A stretch of 64,000 nt of DNA from Halobacillus faecis (GTDB lineage: Bacteria; Bacillota; Bacilli; Bacillales; Halobacillaceae): NCBI RefSeq assembly GCF_007991335.1, contig NZ_BJYD01000012.1, forward strand, positions 124,001 to 188,000, written 5' to 3'. The notes beneath the pieces were generated by a model. The model had not been told where the DNA came from, did no database searches, and worked only from the letters and a program-made list of their open reading frames with translations. Positions 16,557 to 25,798 of this stretch are shown here, piece by piece (position 1 is the stretch's first letter; every line of letters begins with the position of its first letter). The position numbers and the translations under genes were made by a program.

Positions 16557-17930
16557 ATGAATCATAAAGAAGTAGCTGAACAATTGGTTTCTTTGCTAGG
16601 CGGCAAGGATAATGTTGTCAGTGCCACTCACTGTGCTACACGTTTACGTCTCGTCATTGATGATGAGAGTCAAATTGATAAAGCAGCCATTGAAGAACTC
16701 GATGGAGTCAAAGGAGCGTTCTCAAGCTCTGGTCAGTTCCAAATCATCTTCGGTACAGGAACGGTCAACAAAGTATTCACCCACTTTGGTCCAATGGTGG
16801 GAGCTTCACTGGAAGAAGAGGAAAATGACAAATCCGTCTCTCACAAGGATGCGGCGAAAAGCAAAATGAACCCATTGGCACGCTTTGCCAGGACGTTATC
16901 GAACATATTCGTTCCAATCATCCCGGCGATCGTTGCTGCAGGTATGCTAATGGGTCTTCTCGGGCTGATGAACACATACAACTGGGTGGATCCTGAAAGT
17001 GGAATCTTCGTCATGCTGGATATGTTCTCCTCTGCCTCGTTCATTATTCTGCCGATCTTAATCGGTTTTAGTGCTGCGAAGGAATTTGGAGGAAACACGT
17101 ATTTAGGTGCTGTTATCGGTGGAATTATGACCCACCCAAACCTTTTGAACCCGTGGGGACTTTCTGATGCTAAGCCGGAAACCCTCGACTTTCTAGGCTT
17201 TGGGGTTGAAATGCTTGGTTATCAGGGAACCGTTATCCCTGTTCTATTGACGGTTTATGTGATGGCAAAAATGGAACAAGGCTTCCGTAAGATTGTTCCG
17301 AATGCTATTGATCTATTGCTTACACCGTTCTTGACGGTTATTTTCACAGGTTTTGTTGCCTTGCTTGTCGTCGGTCCACTTGGTCGTACACTTGGTAATG
17401 GCTTGACCTCCGTACTTGGCGTTGTGTATGACACGGCTGGTCCGATTGCCGGGCTGATTTTCGGTGGATTGTACTCAACCATTGTACTGACAGGTGTCCA
17501 TCACAGCTTCCACGCTATTGAAGCGGAACTATTGAACGTCGGTGGTAACTACTTGCTTCCTATTTGGGCGATGGCGAACGTTGCTCAAGGAGGAGCGACG
17601 ATTGCAGTCTTCTTCAAGACGAAAAACAAAAAAACGAAAGAAATCGCTCTTCCAGCAGGAATTTCTGCATTCCTTGGAATTACGGAACCTGCGATTTTCG
17701 GTGTGAACTTGAAATACCGTCGTCCGTTCATCGGAGCGGCGATCGGTGGTGCACTGGGTGGCGCGTACGTCGTGTTCACAAAAGTAATGGCGAACGGAAT
17801 CGGTCTGACTGGTTTACCGATGTTCGCAATTGCACAGGATCCGATCAACTACGGTATTGGTTGCCTAATCGCGATCGGTGGTTCCATCATTGCTACATTG
17901 CTGCTTGGTTGGAACGAAGATACCAAATAA
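16557..17930 (+). CDS. sacP: PTS sucrose transporter subunit EIIBC
   Basis: A 457-residue sucrose permease that phosphorylates sucrose to sucrose-6-phosphate during uptake. The N-terminal EIIB domain has phospho-acceptor Cys26 in SATHCATRLRL; residues from about 105 form the multi-helix EIIC channel, with GITEPAIFGVNLKYRRPF near the end. There is no EIIA domain, so a glucose-type EIIA encoded elsewhere must donate phosphate. It follows a RAT leader, AAGGAGG marks the start, and fructokinase and hydrolase genes follow after a terminator. scrA is the name used in other species. Confidence 0.94.
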   Translation: MNHKEVAEQLVSLLGGKDNVVSATHCATRLRLVIDDESQIDKAAIEELDGVKGAFSSSGQFQIIFGTGTVNKVFTHFGPMVGASLEEEENDKSVSHKDAAKSKMNPLARFARTLSNIFVPIIPAIVAAGMLMGLLGLMNTYNWVDPESGIFVMLDMFSSASFIILPILIGFSAAKEFGGNTYLGAVIGGIMTHPNLLNPWGLSDAKPETLDFLGFGVEMLGYQGTVIPVLLTVYVMAKMEQGFRKIVPNAIDLLLTPFLTVIFTGFVALLVVGPLGRTLGNGLTSVLGVVYDTAGPIAGLIFGGLYSTIVLTGVHHSFHAIEAELLNVGGNYLLPIWAMANVAQGGATIAVFFKTKNKKTKEIALPAGISAFLGITEPAIFGVNLKYRRPFIGAAIGGALGGAYVVFTKVMANGIGLTGLPMFAIAQDPINYGIGCLIAIGGSIIATLLLGWNEDTK

Positions 17931-17936
17931 TAGTGA

Positions 17937-17976
17937 CGAATCCTTACTAGTCTTCCGGCTGGTAGGGATTTGTTTT
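17937..17976 (+). terminator. Terminator or attenuator between sacP and scrK
   Basis: AATCCTTACTAG and CTGGTAGGGATT pair around TCTTCCGG and are followed by TGTTTTG. It may lower expression of the downstream genes relative to the permease. Confidence 0.8.
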
Positions 17977-18032
17977 GTATAGGTGAATGGAAGATAATAA
18001 AGGTAGTCATGAATTTTAGAGGAGGATGAACG

Positions 18033-18989
18033 ATGAAAAAAGGTGTCATTTCGCTTGGGGAAGCGTTGATTGATTTTATCCCGTTGGATCAAGACAATAC
18101 GAACTATCAAAAAAGTCCAGGCGGGGCGCCGGCGAACGTTTCCGTCGGCGTCGCCAGACTTGGAGCAACGTCTACATTTTTAGGGAAAGTAGGCGATGAC
18201 GTGCTCGGCCGCTTTATGAAAAATACGCTCACCGATTACGGAGTGCAGACACACAGCATGTTCTTGACGCCGGATGTCAGGACTGGCGTAGTTTTTGTAA
18301 CCAATGCTGAGGACGGAGAACGGAGCTTTGACTTTTACATCAACCCGAGTGCCGACCAGTTCCTTGAAGCAGGGGAGATCGCCCCGTCAGATTTCGAAAA
18401 TCATAAAGTCCTTCACTTCGGTTCCATCTCAATGATTGGTGAGACCGTCAAAGAGGCGACGCGCCATGCGGTCGCTTTGGCGAAGGAAAAAGGGATGATC
18501 ATTTCGTATGACCCGAATTTACGTCTCCCGCTTTGGGATTCAGAGGAACAGGCAAGGGAAACGATTCAGTCGATGCTTTCTGAAGCAGACCTTTTGAAAA
18601 TATCAGAGGAAGAATTGGAGTTCATCACAGGCGAAGCGGATATAGAGCGCGGGCTTGAGAAGCTAGCGGCTTATGACATTCCTTTGACACTGATTACAAT
18701 GGGCGGAGAAGGTAATTATGTGTGTACGTCTGATGGTATTCAGCATGTGCCTGCCATGAAAGTGAAAGCGATCGATACTACTGGAGCTGGTGATGCTTTT
18801 GTTTCGGGCATGTTGTTCTCCTTGAATGAGTACGAAGGGGATATCCGTGCCATCACGCTTCCGGAAGCGGTGAAAATGGCGAAATTCGCAAGTGTATCCG
18901 GAGCGCTTGCGGCATCGACGAAAGGTGCGATGACCGCCTTACCGACACGGGACGAAGTGATTAAGCATCTTGAAGGGTTAGGCGAGTAA
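18033..18989 (+). CDS. scrK: Fructokinase (PfkB family)
   Basis: A 318-residue PfkB/ribokinase-family sugar kinase that phosphorylates the fructose released from sucrose-6-phosphate. It has the N-terminal SPGGAPANVSVGVARLG signature and the C-terminal ATP/catalytic motif DTTGAGDAFVSG with the general-base Asp. GAGGAGG precedes the ATG. It sits 3 bp from the sucrose-6-phosphate hydrolase gene, so both are cotranscribed, and context supports fructose rather than another PfkB substrate. Confidence 0.92.
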   Translation: MKKGVISLGEALIDFIPLDQDNTNYQKSPGGAPANVSVGVARLGATSTFLGKVGDDVLGRFMKNTLTDYGVQTHSMFLTPDVRTGVVFVTNAEDGERSFDFYINPSADQFLEAGEIAPSDFENHKVLHFGSISMIGETVKEATRHAVALAKEKGMIISYDPNLRLPLWDSEEQARETIQSMLSEADLLKISEEELEFITGEADIERGLEKLAAYDIPLTLITMGGEGNYVCTSDGIQHVPAMKVKAIDTTGAGDAFVSGMLFSLNEYEGDIRAITLPEAVKMAKFASVSGALAASTKGAMTALPTRDEVIKHLEGLGE

Positions 18990-18992
18990 CCG

Positions 18993-20444
18993 ATGAGTAA
19001 AGATCAGGAGTTGCGCCGTGCCGCGTTTGAAGAAGTGGAAAAGCATCAGGATCTTGTGGAAGCCGATCCTTATCGTCTGCATTATCACATCATGCCGCCC
19101 GTCGGTTTGTTGAATGATCCAAACGGCTGGATTCAGTGGAACGGTACCTATCATTTGTTTTATCAGTGGATGCCGTTTAAAACAGGGCATGGGGCGAAGT
19201 TTTGGGGCCATTATTCTTCCGAGGATCTCGTCAATTGGACGCATGAAGACATTGCCCTTACGCCCTCTGAATGGTTTGAGAAGAACGGCTGCTATTCAGG
19301 ATCTGCCATTGAGCATAACGGTGAACTGTACGCTTTTTATACAGGGAACGTGAAGGATGAGAAAGGCAATCGCGAGTCATATCAATGTCTTGCTGTGTCC
19401 GAAGATGGGATTCATTTTGATAAAAAAGGACCGGTCGTACACCTGCCGGAAGGATACACTGCCCATTTCCGTGATCCGAAAGTATGGAAGCAGGATGGTT
19501 CTTACTTTATGGTTGTCGGGGCTCAAACGGAAGACTTGAAAGGAGCAGTCGCGCTGCTTCAAAGTGAGGATTTACATGAGTGGACTCATGTGGGAGTTCT
19601 TGCCGGCGGAGGGGAAGGTCCCCTCGGTGATTTCGGTTATATGTTCGAATGCCCGGATTTGTTCAATCTTGGAGGCGAAGATGTCCTTGTATTTTCACCG
19701 CAGGGGCTTGATTCTGAAGGAATGAAATACCAGAATGTCTATCAGGCGGGCTATGTTGTCGGTGCGTTTGATTCTCAGAATGGACGTTACGAACATCGCG
19801 CCTTTTATGAGCTGGATCACGGCTTTGACTTTTATGCCCCCCAGACCACAGAGGATGAGCACGGCCGTCGGATTCTGTTCGGTTGGATGAGCGTGCCGGA
19901 TCAGGATGAACAGAATCATCCGACCGTGAATCATCATTGGCTGCACAATATGACCCTTCCGCGTGAGATGAAGCTCGTGGATGGACGGGTCTATCAAACA
20001 CCTGTGTCGGAGCTTGAGGAATTGCGTGAGGATAGCGTGGTGGAACGCCGCCTGGAGCTTGATCATGAGACACATGAAGTGGAAGGTGTGAATGGCAAGG
20101 CGGTAGAGCTTAAGCTGGAAGATATCAATATTTATGAAGGCTGGTTTGCGCTGGAGATCGGCGGATCTGCACGTCTTGTTTATTCAAGTGAGCAAAGAAT
20201 TTTTACGATGGAACGCGAAAGCTATGTCGATGGTGTTGTTGAGAAGCGCCAGACCGAAGTCGCTTCTTTGAATGATTTACACATCTTTATCGATACATCA
20301 TCTGTAGAAGTGTTTGTGAACGGTGGCGCGCACGTCTTTACCGCCCGCTTCTACCCAGCACCAAACAACGAGAGCATCCAATTTACTGCATCAGACAAAA
20401 CAACCCTCACCCTGAAAAAGTGGGATTTGAGGAAAGTGTTCTGA
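18993..20444 (+). CDS. scrB: Sucrose-6-phosphate hydrolase (GH32)
   Basis: A 483-residue cytoplasmic beta-fructofuranosidase that splits sucrose-6-phosphate into glucose-6-phosphate and fructose. The GH32 five-blade propeller carries nucleophile Asp42 in GLLNDPNGW, the transition-state stabiliser in FRDPKVW (Arg160-Asp-Pro) and the acid/base Glu219 in ECPDLF; a beta-sandwich domain follows from about residue 340. There is no signal peptide, fitting an intracellular enzyme. It begins 3 bp after scrK and ends at a strong terminator. The B. subtilis equivalent is called sacA. Confidence 0.95.
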   Translation: MSKDQELRRAAFEEVEKHQDLVEADPYRLHYHIMPPVGLLNDPNGWIQWNGTYHLFYQWMPFKTGHGAKFWGHYSSEDLVNWTHEDIALTPSEWFEKNGCYSGSAIEHNGELYAFYTGNVKDEKGNRESYQCLAVSEDGIHFDKKGPVVHLPEGYTAHFRDPKVWKQDGSYFMVVGAQTEDLKGAVALLQSEDLHEWTHVGVLAGGGEGPLGDFGYMFECPDLFNLGGEDVLVFSPQGLDSEGMKYQNVYQAGYVVGAFDSQNGRYEHRAFYELDHGFDFYAPQTTEDEHGRRILFGWMSVPDQDEQNHPTVNHHWLHNMTLPREMKLVDGRVYQTPVSELEELREDSVVERRLELDHETHEVEGVNGKAVELKLEDINIYEGWFALEIGGSARLVYSSEQRIFTMERESYVDGVVEKRQTEVASLNDLHIFIDTSSVEVFVNGGAHVFTARFYPAPNNESIQFTASDKTTLTLKKWDLRKVF

Positions 20445-20495
20445 TTTCCATTATCTGTATGACCTGGTACGCCAAAATTATCCATATAACTTATA

Positions 20496-20532
20496 AGAAA
20501 GCCGGTCCCTTCAAACAGGGACCGGCTTTTTG
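20496..20532. terminator. Bidirectional terminator between scrB and the lipase gene
   Basis: AAAGCCGGTCCC and GGGACCGGCTTT form a 12-bp stem with T-rich tails on both strands; it serves the two convergent genes. Confidence 0.93.
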
Positions 20533-20533
20533 T

Positions 20534-22036
20534 TTATGGGGAGTACAGTTTTCCTTTATCATCAACGTACACGGAGTGGATGATGGTCCGTTCAAGAGGG
20601 GTACCTTCGTAGGTTCCCTTTACGTCAATGGTCATGTTGTAAATACCTTCACCGAGGCTTGGAATCTTAAAGTCGTTTCCATTCTTTTTCGCCTTCATTT
20701 TCTTCTCTTTCAACTTCCCGTTTTTGTCATAGTACTCGATTGTCATCTCGGTAGTATTGATATTCAGCTTTTTGTTTCTTTTCACCTTCATTTCCTTTCC
20801 TTCTACTTCACTACTGAGCATGGCATCCACGGGGCTCTCAAAACTCGCGCTCAGAAGATAGCGTTCCTTTTGACCGGCTGTTGTTTCAAGGGTCCATTCA
20901 CCTTTTTCCGGCTTTTCAATAGTTAGGGTGTGGTGATAGGCCCCGTTGAAGAATTCAGTATTGTCTGAGCTCACGTCGAAGTCAGCATATGTTTTTTTAC
21001 TAGGGGATGTCAGTGACAAGGATGCTGTTCTTTGGTTACTAATCCAGTCGAAGGTGACGGCCTCCACTCCTTTTTCAACCGCTACCTTTTCCTTATGTGT
21101 TCCCACGTATTCTCCTCCGGTGACGTAATGACCTGCATTGGTCTCCTTTTCTTCCGTAATAGCAGCTGTTTCTAAGCTTGCGGCAGAAGCTGAAGAGGCC
21201 ATCGTTTCATTAAGATAACCTTTAAAGAGATTAAAGGTGGAGGATCCTTCTTTTATTGTCGTGTGATTCCATCTTCCTACACTGATTTCATCTGCATAAG
21301 GAAGTCTTGAGCTTGTAACAGTCACCGCGCCGTCATTGCTTCCATAGGCGCTCAGATAAAGGCCTCCCCAATAGAGAGCGCTTCCAAAACTGCCCCATTT
21401 GGTTCCTCCCAGTGTGTAAAAAGGAGTATTGTACACATTGGGGTGGCTGTCGGTAACGGAGCGGTAATAATCCATGTACCCGGTTTGAAGGGAGTAGGTG
21501 CCATCATTTTTAGTTCCTATGATGCCGGCAAGCCATCCCGCCCAGCTGCTGTAAGCGAGGTCTGCCAGTTGCGACCCGCTATGAGGTGAGGACAAGGTGA
21601 TCACGCGTTCAATGTAGGGGTCAGCTCCGTAATGGACGAGGGCGGATTGGGTATCCACACCGCCTTTACTATGGGCAACGACAACAACTTTTTCACCGAA
21701 GTAGTTGTAGATCTCTTTCACCTTTTCGGATAAAAGGGCTCCGTTCTCCCACATGCTTTTTCCAGCATTGAGGTCGATGAACGCTGTTTCGTAGCCGCTT
21801 TGGTATGCGGTCGTGTACATATTATTGTTCTTATACCACGTGTCTGAGGAGCTATTCAGTCCGTGTACAAAAAGAATGGGGTGAGAGTTAGCGGTTATAG
21901 TAGAGGGAGTTTCTCCGACATACCATTCGCCTGGGTTACCTGAGGAACCGTCTTTGATGGACCCTGCCAAAGTGACGGATGGTACGGTGAGAAAAAAGGC
22001 AGTAAAAACGACGAACCACTTCTTAAAATTAAGCAT
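20534..22036 (-). CDS. Secreted lipase/esterase (alpha/beta hydrolase)
   Basis: A 500-residue exported hydrolase. A signal peptide covers about residues 1-24 (hydrophobic core then VTLAG). The alpha/beta-hydrolase domain has the oxyanion HGLN near residue 59, nucleophile Ser123 in VVAHSKGGVD, a candidate Asp in SNDGAVTV and His in NHTTIKEG. The C-terminal 200 residues are a beta-rich extension with a lysine-rich segment (KMKVKRNKKLNI), possibly for wall or substrate binding. AAGGAGACAGGAA precedes the ATG. It is convergent with scrB and monocistronic. Lipase or esterase specificity is not resolved. Confidence 0.87.
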   Translation of the reverse strand: MLNFKKWFVVFTAFFLTVPSVTLAGSIKDGSSGNPGEWYVGETPSTITANSHPILFVHGLNSSSDTWYKNNNMYTTAYQSGYETAFIDLNAGKSMWENGALLSEKVKEIYNYFGEKVVVVAHSKGGVDTQSALVHYGADPYIERVITLSSPHSGSQLADLAYSSWAGWLAGIIGTKNDGTYSLQTGYMDYYRSVTDSHPNVYNTPFYTLGGTKWGSFGSALYWGGLYLSAYGSNDGAVTVTSSRLPYADEISVGRWNHTTIKEGSSTFNLFKGYLNETMASSASAASLETAAITEEKETNAGHYVTGGEYVGTHKEKVAVEKGVEAVTFDWISNQRTASLSLTSPSKKTYADFDVSSDNTEFFNGAYHHTLTIEKPEKGEWTLETTAGQKERYLLSASFESPVDAMLSSEVEGKEMKVKRNKKLNINTTEMTIEYYDKNGKLKEKKMKAKKNGNDFKIPSLGEGIYNMTIDVKGTYEGTPLERTIIHSVYVDDKGKLYSP

Positions 22037-22233
22037 TTCCTGTCTCCTTTAAAAAAGTTTTTGGAGTCGTGTAGATGGGCTATGTAGGTGTCTCCTTCTA
22101 TACCATTCGTTGCACAATGCTCATTTCCTCCATTTGGAAAATGAGAAGTTTTGTTGAAATATGTTTCTTAGGCCTTCCGCTTCCAAGGTGGCTAACATAG
22201 GATAAATTATGAGCAAATGGGGGAGGAATGAGG

Positions 22234-22602
22234 ATGTCCCACAGAATCACTTCAGGTAATCGTCTTCTTTTCGTCACAGAACCAGGCGGGCAGGTCATCG
22301 AGGAAGGACAAACGGTCGATTTGACGGAAGAATATCCGGCGGGCATCGATGTCAGCCCTTTTTATACCATTCGCGTGGCCGGAGGAAATCGGGTGGTCTC
22401 AGAAGGAGCCGTCACGTTCAAGTTACTTATGAAAGTCAATCAGGTGAGTTTTTTAACCCTCGATCAGATCACGGTTTACCCAGGAGAAAGGTTCAACCGT
22501 ACCTATAATGTGCCGGGGCTGGGCCTGGGGATTAAAGCGGAAGCAGAAAATGGTTCGGGCGTAGATGCCGTGGATTTAGTTGTGATTGGGTTTAAGTTCT
22601 AG
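22234..22602 (+). CDS. Hypothetical beta-rich protein
   Basis: About 122 residues if started at the second ATG (22234), which is well placed behind GGGGGAGGA; the first ATG (22228) touches that site. There is no signal peptide, no Cys and no helix-forming stretch of note; alternating hydrophobic residues and many Gly/Val suggest an all-beta fold. I recognise no family. It is convergent with the next minus-strand gene and shares its terminator. Confidence 0.7.
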   Translation: MSHRITSGNRLLFVTEPGGQVIEEGQTVDLTEEYPAGIDVSPFYTIRVAGGNRVVSEGAVTFKLLMKVNQVSFLTLDQITVYPGERFNRTYNVPGLGLGIKAEAENGSGVDAVDLVVIGFKF

Positions 22603-22619
22603 AATGCAAATAAGGACAT

Positions 22620-22656
22620 AAAAAAGGACGCCTCCACGAATAGACGTCCTTTTGCT
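22620..22656. terminator. Bidirectional terminator
   Basis: AAAAGGACG and CGTCCTTTT around a 14-nt loop, between two convergent genes. Confidence 0.8.
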
Positions 22657-22998
22657 TTATTCTTTTTCGATGGTGTAGGTTCCTCGTGCGGTTTCCAGTG
22701 TGAAGCGGTCATTCAAGTACTGATATCGCGTCGAATCTTCCAGAGGAATTTCATAGTAGGCGGATGGAAGCGGCTGGGCGCTTTGTGCATCCGTTTCTGT
22801 CTGTCCTTGGCCATGTAAGTAAAGCGCGTGCATCGGTGTGTAATCGTCGAGCCGGCGCGTGTGAGTCTCATATGATATGGAATCAAGGTTCATCGTGATG
22901 GTATCCTCATCGCGTAGCTCGTGTTTCTGAATACGAATGTTTTCCCCCTGCCACTGTTGCAGGCGCTGGTTGAATTCTTCAATCGTTAAATCGTTCAT
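22657..22998 (-). CDS. Hypothetical protein
   Basis: A 113-residue soluble acidic protein; I start it at MNDLTIEEFNQ because AGGAGGGA lies 6 nt upstream. The open frame continues 41 codons further without a ribosome binding site. The sequence mixes a helical N-terminus (IEEFNQRLQQWQGE) with beta segments ending GTYTIEKE. I recognise no domain or motif. Single gene. Confidence 0.65.
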   Translation of the reverse strand: MNDLTIEEFNQRLQQWQGENIRIQKHELRDEDTITMNLDSISYETHTRRLDDYTPMHALYLHGQGQTETDAQSAQPLPSAYYEIPLEDSTRYQYLNDRFTLETARGTYTIEKE

Positions 22999-23227
22999 GC
23001 TAATCCCTCCTGCGTTTATCTTTTCCACAAGGGTCGTAAACATGCAGGTGATGCTTCCCATATCATGGTAAAATGATGGGGAGGAGTTATTCCCTTTGTT
23101 CCATCGATCCATTATCTTCAATTAAACGAAGAAATAAATATCAAAAATTAGATAGATCGAATGAATTGAGAATAAATCAATGGAAAAAGAATTCATACAT
23201 AATCTAAATGAAGGGGGCGGACAATCC

Positions 23228-23920
23228 ATGAGGAATACAGGACAAGTTTTCGTGTTGATCTTTTTGCTTACTTTTCTAACGGCATGCGTGGAAGGGGACC
23301 TGAAACTGAAGATCAATAAGGATGGAAGCGGTGACCATACGATTACGGCAGGGGTTGAAGAAGAAGCTTTAAGTCGCTTCGGAGACCGGGCTGAAAATAT
23401 GATGGATGGTGTTTCTGAAGAGCTTGAGTCAAAAGGTTACGATGTGGAACCTTATGAGAAAAATGACTTCATTGGATTTAGGGCGAAAAAGAGCTTTGAT
23501 GATGTACAGGAGATGGAGATTCTTCCGGTCTCCGGCGGGATGACAGAAATAGGTGTTGCGCCTGCAATTGGCAATGTTCCAGTCGAAATGACGACAGAAG
23601 GTGGCATTTTTACAACGACTTACAGAGTGGAGGCAGCGCTCGACCTTTCAAATTCAGGTGTCATCGGGGGCATGCAGTCACTTGTCGCGGATCAGATGGA
23701 TCTTACGTTCACCCTTGATCTTCCTATAAAACCGAAGTCACATAACGCTGACCGTGTGGACGGGAATGTATTGCAATGGGACATCCGGGCAGCCGGTGAA
23801 ACGAACATGATGGTGGAGATGGTTGTTCCGAACGTGAAGAATATCATAATTGCAGGTGTAGCTGCAGTAGTTGTGTTCGTTTTGCTTTTCTTCCTCATTC
23901 GAAACCGCCGCCGTAAATAG
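23228..23920 (+). CDS. Membrane-anchored lipoprotein, LppM/DUF3153-like
   Basis: A 230-residue exported protein; the start at 23228 follows GAAGGGGGCGG. A signal peptide ends in the lipobox LTAC (Cys about residue 20), then a beta-rich domain beginning LKLKINKDGSGDHTI, and a C-terminal transmembrane helix (IIAGVAAVVVFVLLFFLI) with a basic tail RNRRRK. The order lipid anchor, LppM-like domain, C-terminal helix is that of DUF3153/LppM proteins of Firmicutes, whose role is unknown. Monocistronic, convergent with the cryptochrome gene. Confidence 0.82.
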   Translation: MRNTGQVFVLIFLLTFLTACVEGDLKLKINKDGSGDHTITAGVEEEALSRFGDRAENMMDGVSEELESKGYDVEPYEKNDFIGFRAKKSFDDVQEMEILPVSGGMTEIGVAPAIGNVPVEMTTEGGIFTTTYRVEAALDLSNSGVIGGMQSLVADQMDLTFTLDLPIKPKSHNADRVDGNVLQWDIRAAGETNMMVEMVVPNVKNIIIAGVAAVVVFVLLFFLIRNRRRK

Positions 23921-23953
23921 AAAAACTCCCGTATTAACGGGAGTTTTTTTGTG
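23921..23953. terminator. Bidirectional terminator overlapping the cryptochrome stop
   Basis: AAAAACTCCCGT-ATTA-ACGGGAGTTTTT. The stop codon of the minus-strand photolyase-family gene lies inside the hairpin. Confidence 0.92.
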
Positions 23954-25394
23954 CTTGTTCATACTCTTGTTTTCTATTTTTCATGGATTCGTATAAGTTC
24001 ACAACGGGTAGCGGGTAGTCTTCTCCCAAAATAATACCGTACTGCTGTTGCTCGAGCATCCCCATCTCTCTAGGTTGGTGGACCCATGGGGCAGGAAGTT
24101 CCTTTAATTCAGGGAGCCAGTAGCGCAAATAGGATCCATCCGGATCATAGTCGTGTGCCTGCTTTTCTACGTTGAATGCTCGGAAGGGCACAGCGTCATT
24201 TCCAACGCCTGCAATATAAAGCCAGTTTCCATAGTTGCTGGCTACATCGTAATCAACCAGTTGTGACTCAAACCAGGCGGCCCCGATGCGCCAGTCCAGC
24301 CCAAGGTTTTTTGTGAAGAAGCTTGCCACATTCTGGCGGGCACGGTTGGACATAAATCCTGTTTGCTTCAATTCCCTCATGGCAGCGTCAACGAGAGGAT
24401 AGCCTGTCATCCCATCTATCCAACGGCGCAGGAGTTCTTGGTCGTCATGCCAGGGAATGCGGTTTCCTTTGAGTCCTTCAGGATAAAAGATCCGATCGCC
24501 ATATTTACGATGCACCAGATGAAAATAATCGCGCCATAACAGTTCAAAATAAAGCATGTACGTGGATTCATTTTTTCCATATTTCTTTTCATAAGTGCGA
24601 ATCTGGTCAAGGACGACCTTTGGGGATAGACATCCGTTCGCAAGGTAGGGAGAGAATTTAGATGAGTCATCTTCCTTCAGCATCCCGTTCCTCGTCTCCT
24701 TATACACCTTCAGCCGGTCTGCTTTAAAAATATAATGAAGCAGACGCTCTTTAGCTTTAGACGAACCTCCCGGATAACGCGGCGGCCGCACCAACTCCTT
24801 TAAACCAAGCTCCTGTAAAGTAGGAAGATCACCTTCAGGAAAATCCGTCGGCAAATTCACCCCTTTGACTGATGAAGGGATGGATATTTCTGTAAGACCT
24901 GGTGCGCCATTTTTCTCCAATACCTTGCGAAACTGTGAAAAGGTATCTGGGAGTTCGCTGATGTTGAATGGGAGGTCTTCCGGAGGATAAAGATTATGGC
25001 CGTGATCGATGGTGAAGGTGGTGTGCGTAAGGCGTTCACGGACCTTTCCCTCAACGGTTCGTTCTTCACTGCCGATTTCTTCATGCAGGAAGACCTCTTG
25101 TATATGGAACCGGTCCGATATGGATGTAAATACTTCTTCAGGAGAACCATGTCTCACGAGAAGGGGAACGCCTAATCGATTTAGGTTCTGTCGTAAATCT
25201 TCCACACTCTCCCGTATGAATTGAGCCCGATGGTTACCGGTTTTAGGAAATCCGTAGGACAGCGTTTTGTAGGCTGCTTGATCAAACACATAAAGGCCGA
25301 GAACCGGAAGCCCACGTGAAGAGGCGCGTAACAGGGGGAAATGGTCGTGCACCCGCAAATCATTTCGGAACCAGACAATGATGCAAGAATCCAT
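23934..25394 (-). CDS. DASH-family cryptochrome / photolyase-like flavoprotein
   Basis: A 486-residue member of the photolyase/cryptochrome family that binds FAD and uses blue light; DASH members repair cyclobutane dimers in single-stranded or looped DNA. The N-terminal domain opens VWFRNDLRVHDHFPLL and has the DASH-typical GFPKTGNHRAQF. The C-terminal FAD domain shows WIDGMTGYPLVDAAMREL, MSNRARQNVASFFTKNLGLDW and SNYGNWLYIAGVGND, then YDPDGSYLRYWLPEL. AAGGAGG precedes the ATG. It is alone in its unit. A classical CPD photolyase is the alternative, but the motifs fit CRY-DASH better. Confidence 0.88.
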   Translation of the reverse strand: MDSCIIVWFRNDLRVHDHFPLLRASSRGLPVLGLYVFDQAAYKTLSYGFPKTGNHRAQFIRESVEDLRQNLNRLGVPLLVRHGSPEEVFTSISDRFHIQEVFLHEEIGSEERTVEGKVRERLTHTTFTIDHGHNLYPPEDLPFNISELPDTFSQFRKVLEKNGAPGLTEISIPSSVKGVNLPTDFPEGDLPTLQELGLKELVRPPRYPGGSSKAKERLLHYIFKADRLKVYKETRNGMLKEDDSSKFSPYLANGCLSPKVVLDQIRTYEKKYGKNESTYMLYFELLWRDYFHLVHRKYGDRIFYPEGLKGNRIPWHDDQELLRRWIDGMTGYPLVDAAMRELKQTGFMSNRARQNVASFFTKNLGLDWRIGAAWFESQLVDYDVASNYGNWLYIAGVGNDAVPFRAFNVEKQAHDYDPDGSYLRYWLPELKELPAPWVHQPREMGMLEQQQYGIILGEDYPLPVVNLYESMKNRKQEYEQAQKNSR

Positions 25395-25798
25395 GCGATG
25401 GCCTCCTTTTTAGCCTAGTTTACCCTCTTGGTGTGGGAGCAATAAACTTTCAATCGGCTGATCCCCTGTTGAAGCGTTTTAGAATAGGACACTGAAAAGG
25501 AGAAGACTGCTTGTATACCGCTGATTAACAGAGTGAAAAAAGAGGAAACAAGTTACATGTCTAACATGGGGAATTCAATTTCCTTAATGGACCAGCTTTA
25601 CTTTCCGTTGTCACTCACTTCCCCGCTGAGGTACTTGAAGAGTTTGTAAAAGTTTAAGTTATCGCTTTCCTTTATTCGACAAGAACGGTTATAGTAAACA
25701 TAGATATGAGCAGCGGTAGACGGTACCTTCATAGAATTCCCTCACACCCCGGCGTCTACACTGAGAGCCCGCAGCAAAACATTCATGGAGGGTACACA
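25395..25798. other. Intergenic gap, no gene seen
   Basis: 404 bases between the divergent cryptochrome and lipoprotein genes. The only structure noticed is a spaced inverted pair TAGACG (about 25716) and CGTCTA (about 25752) in the leader of the lipoprotein gene; its meaning is unknown. Confidence 0.5.
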
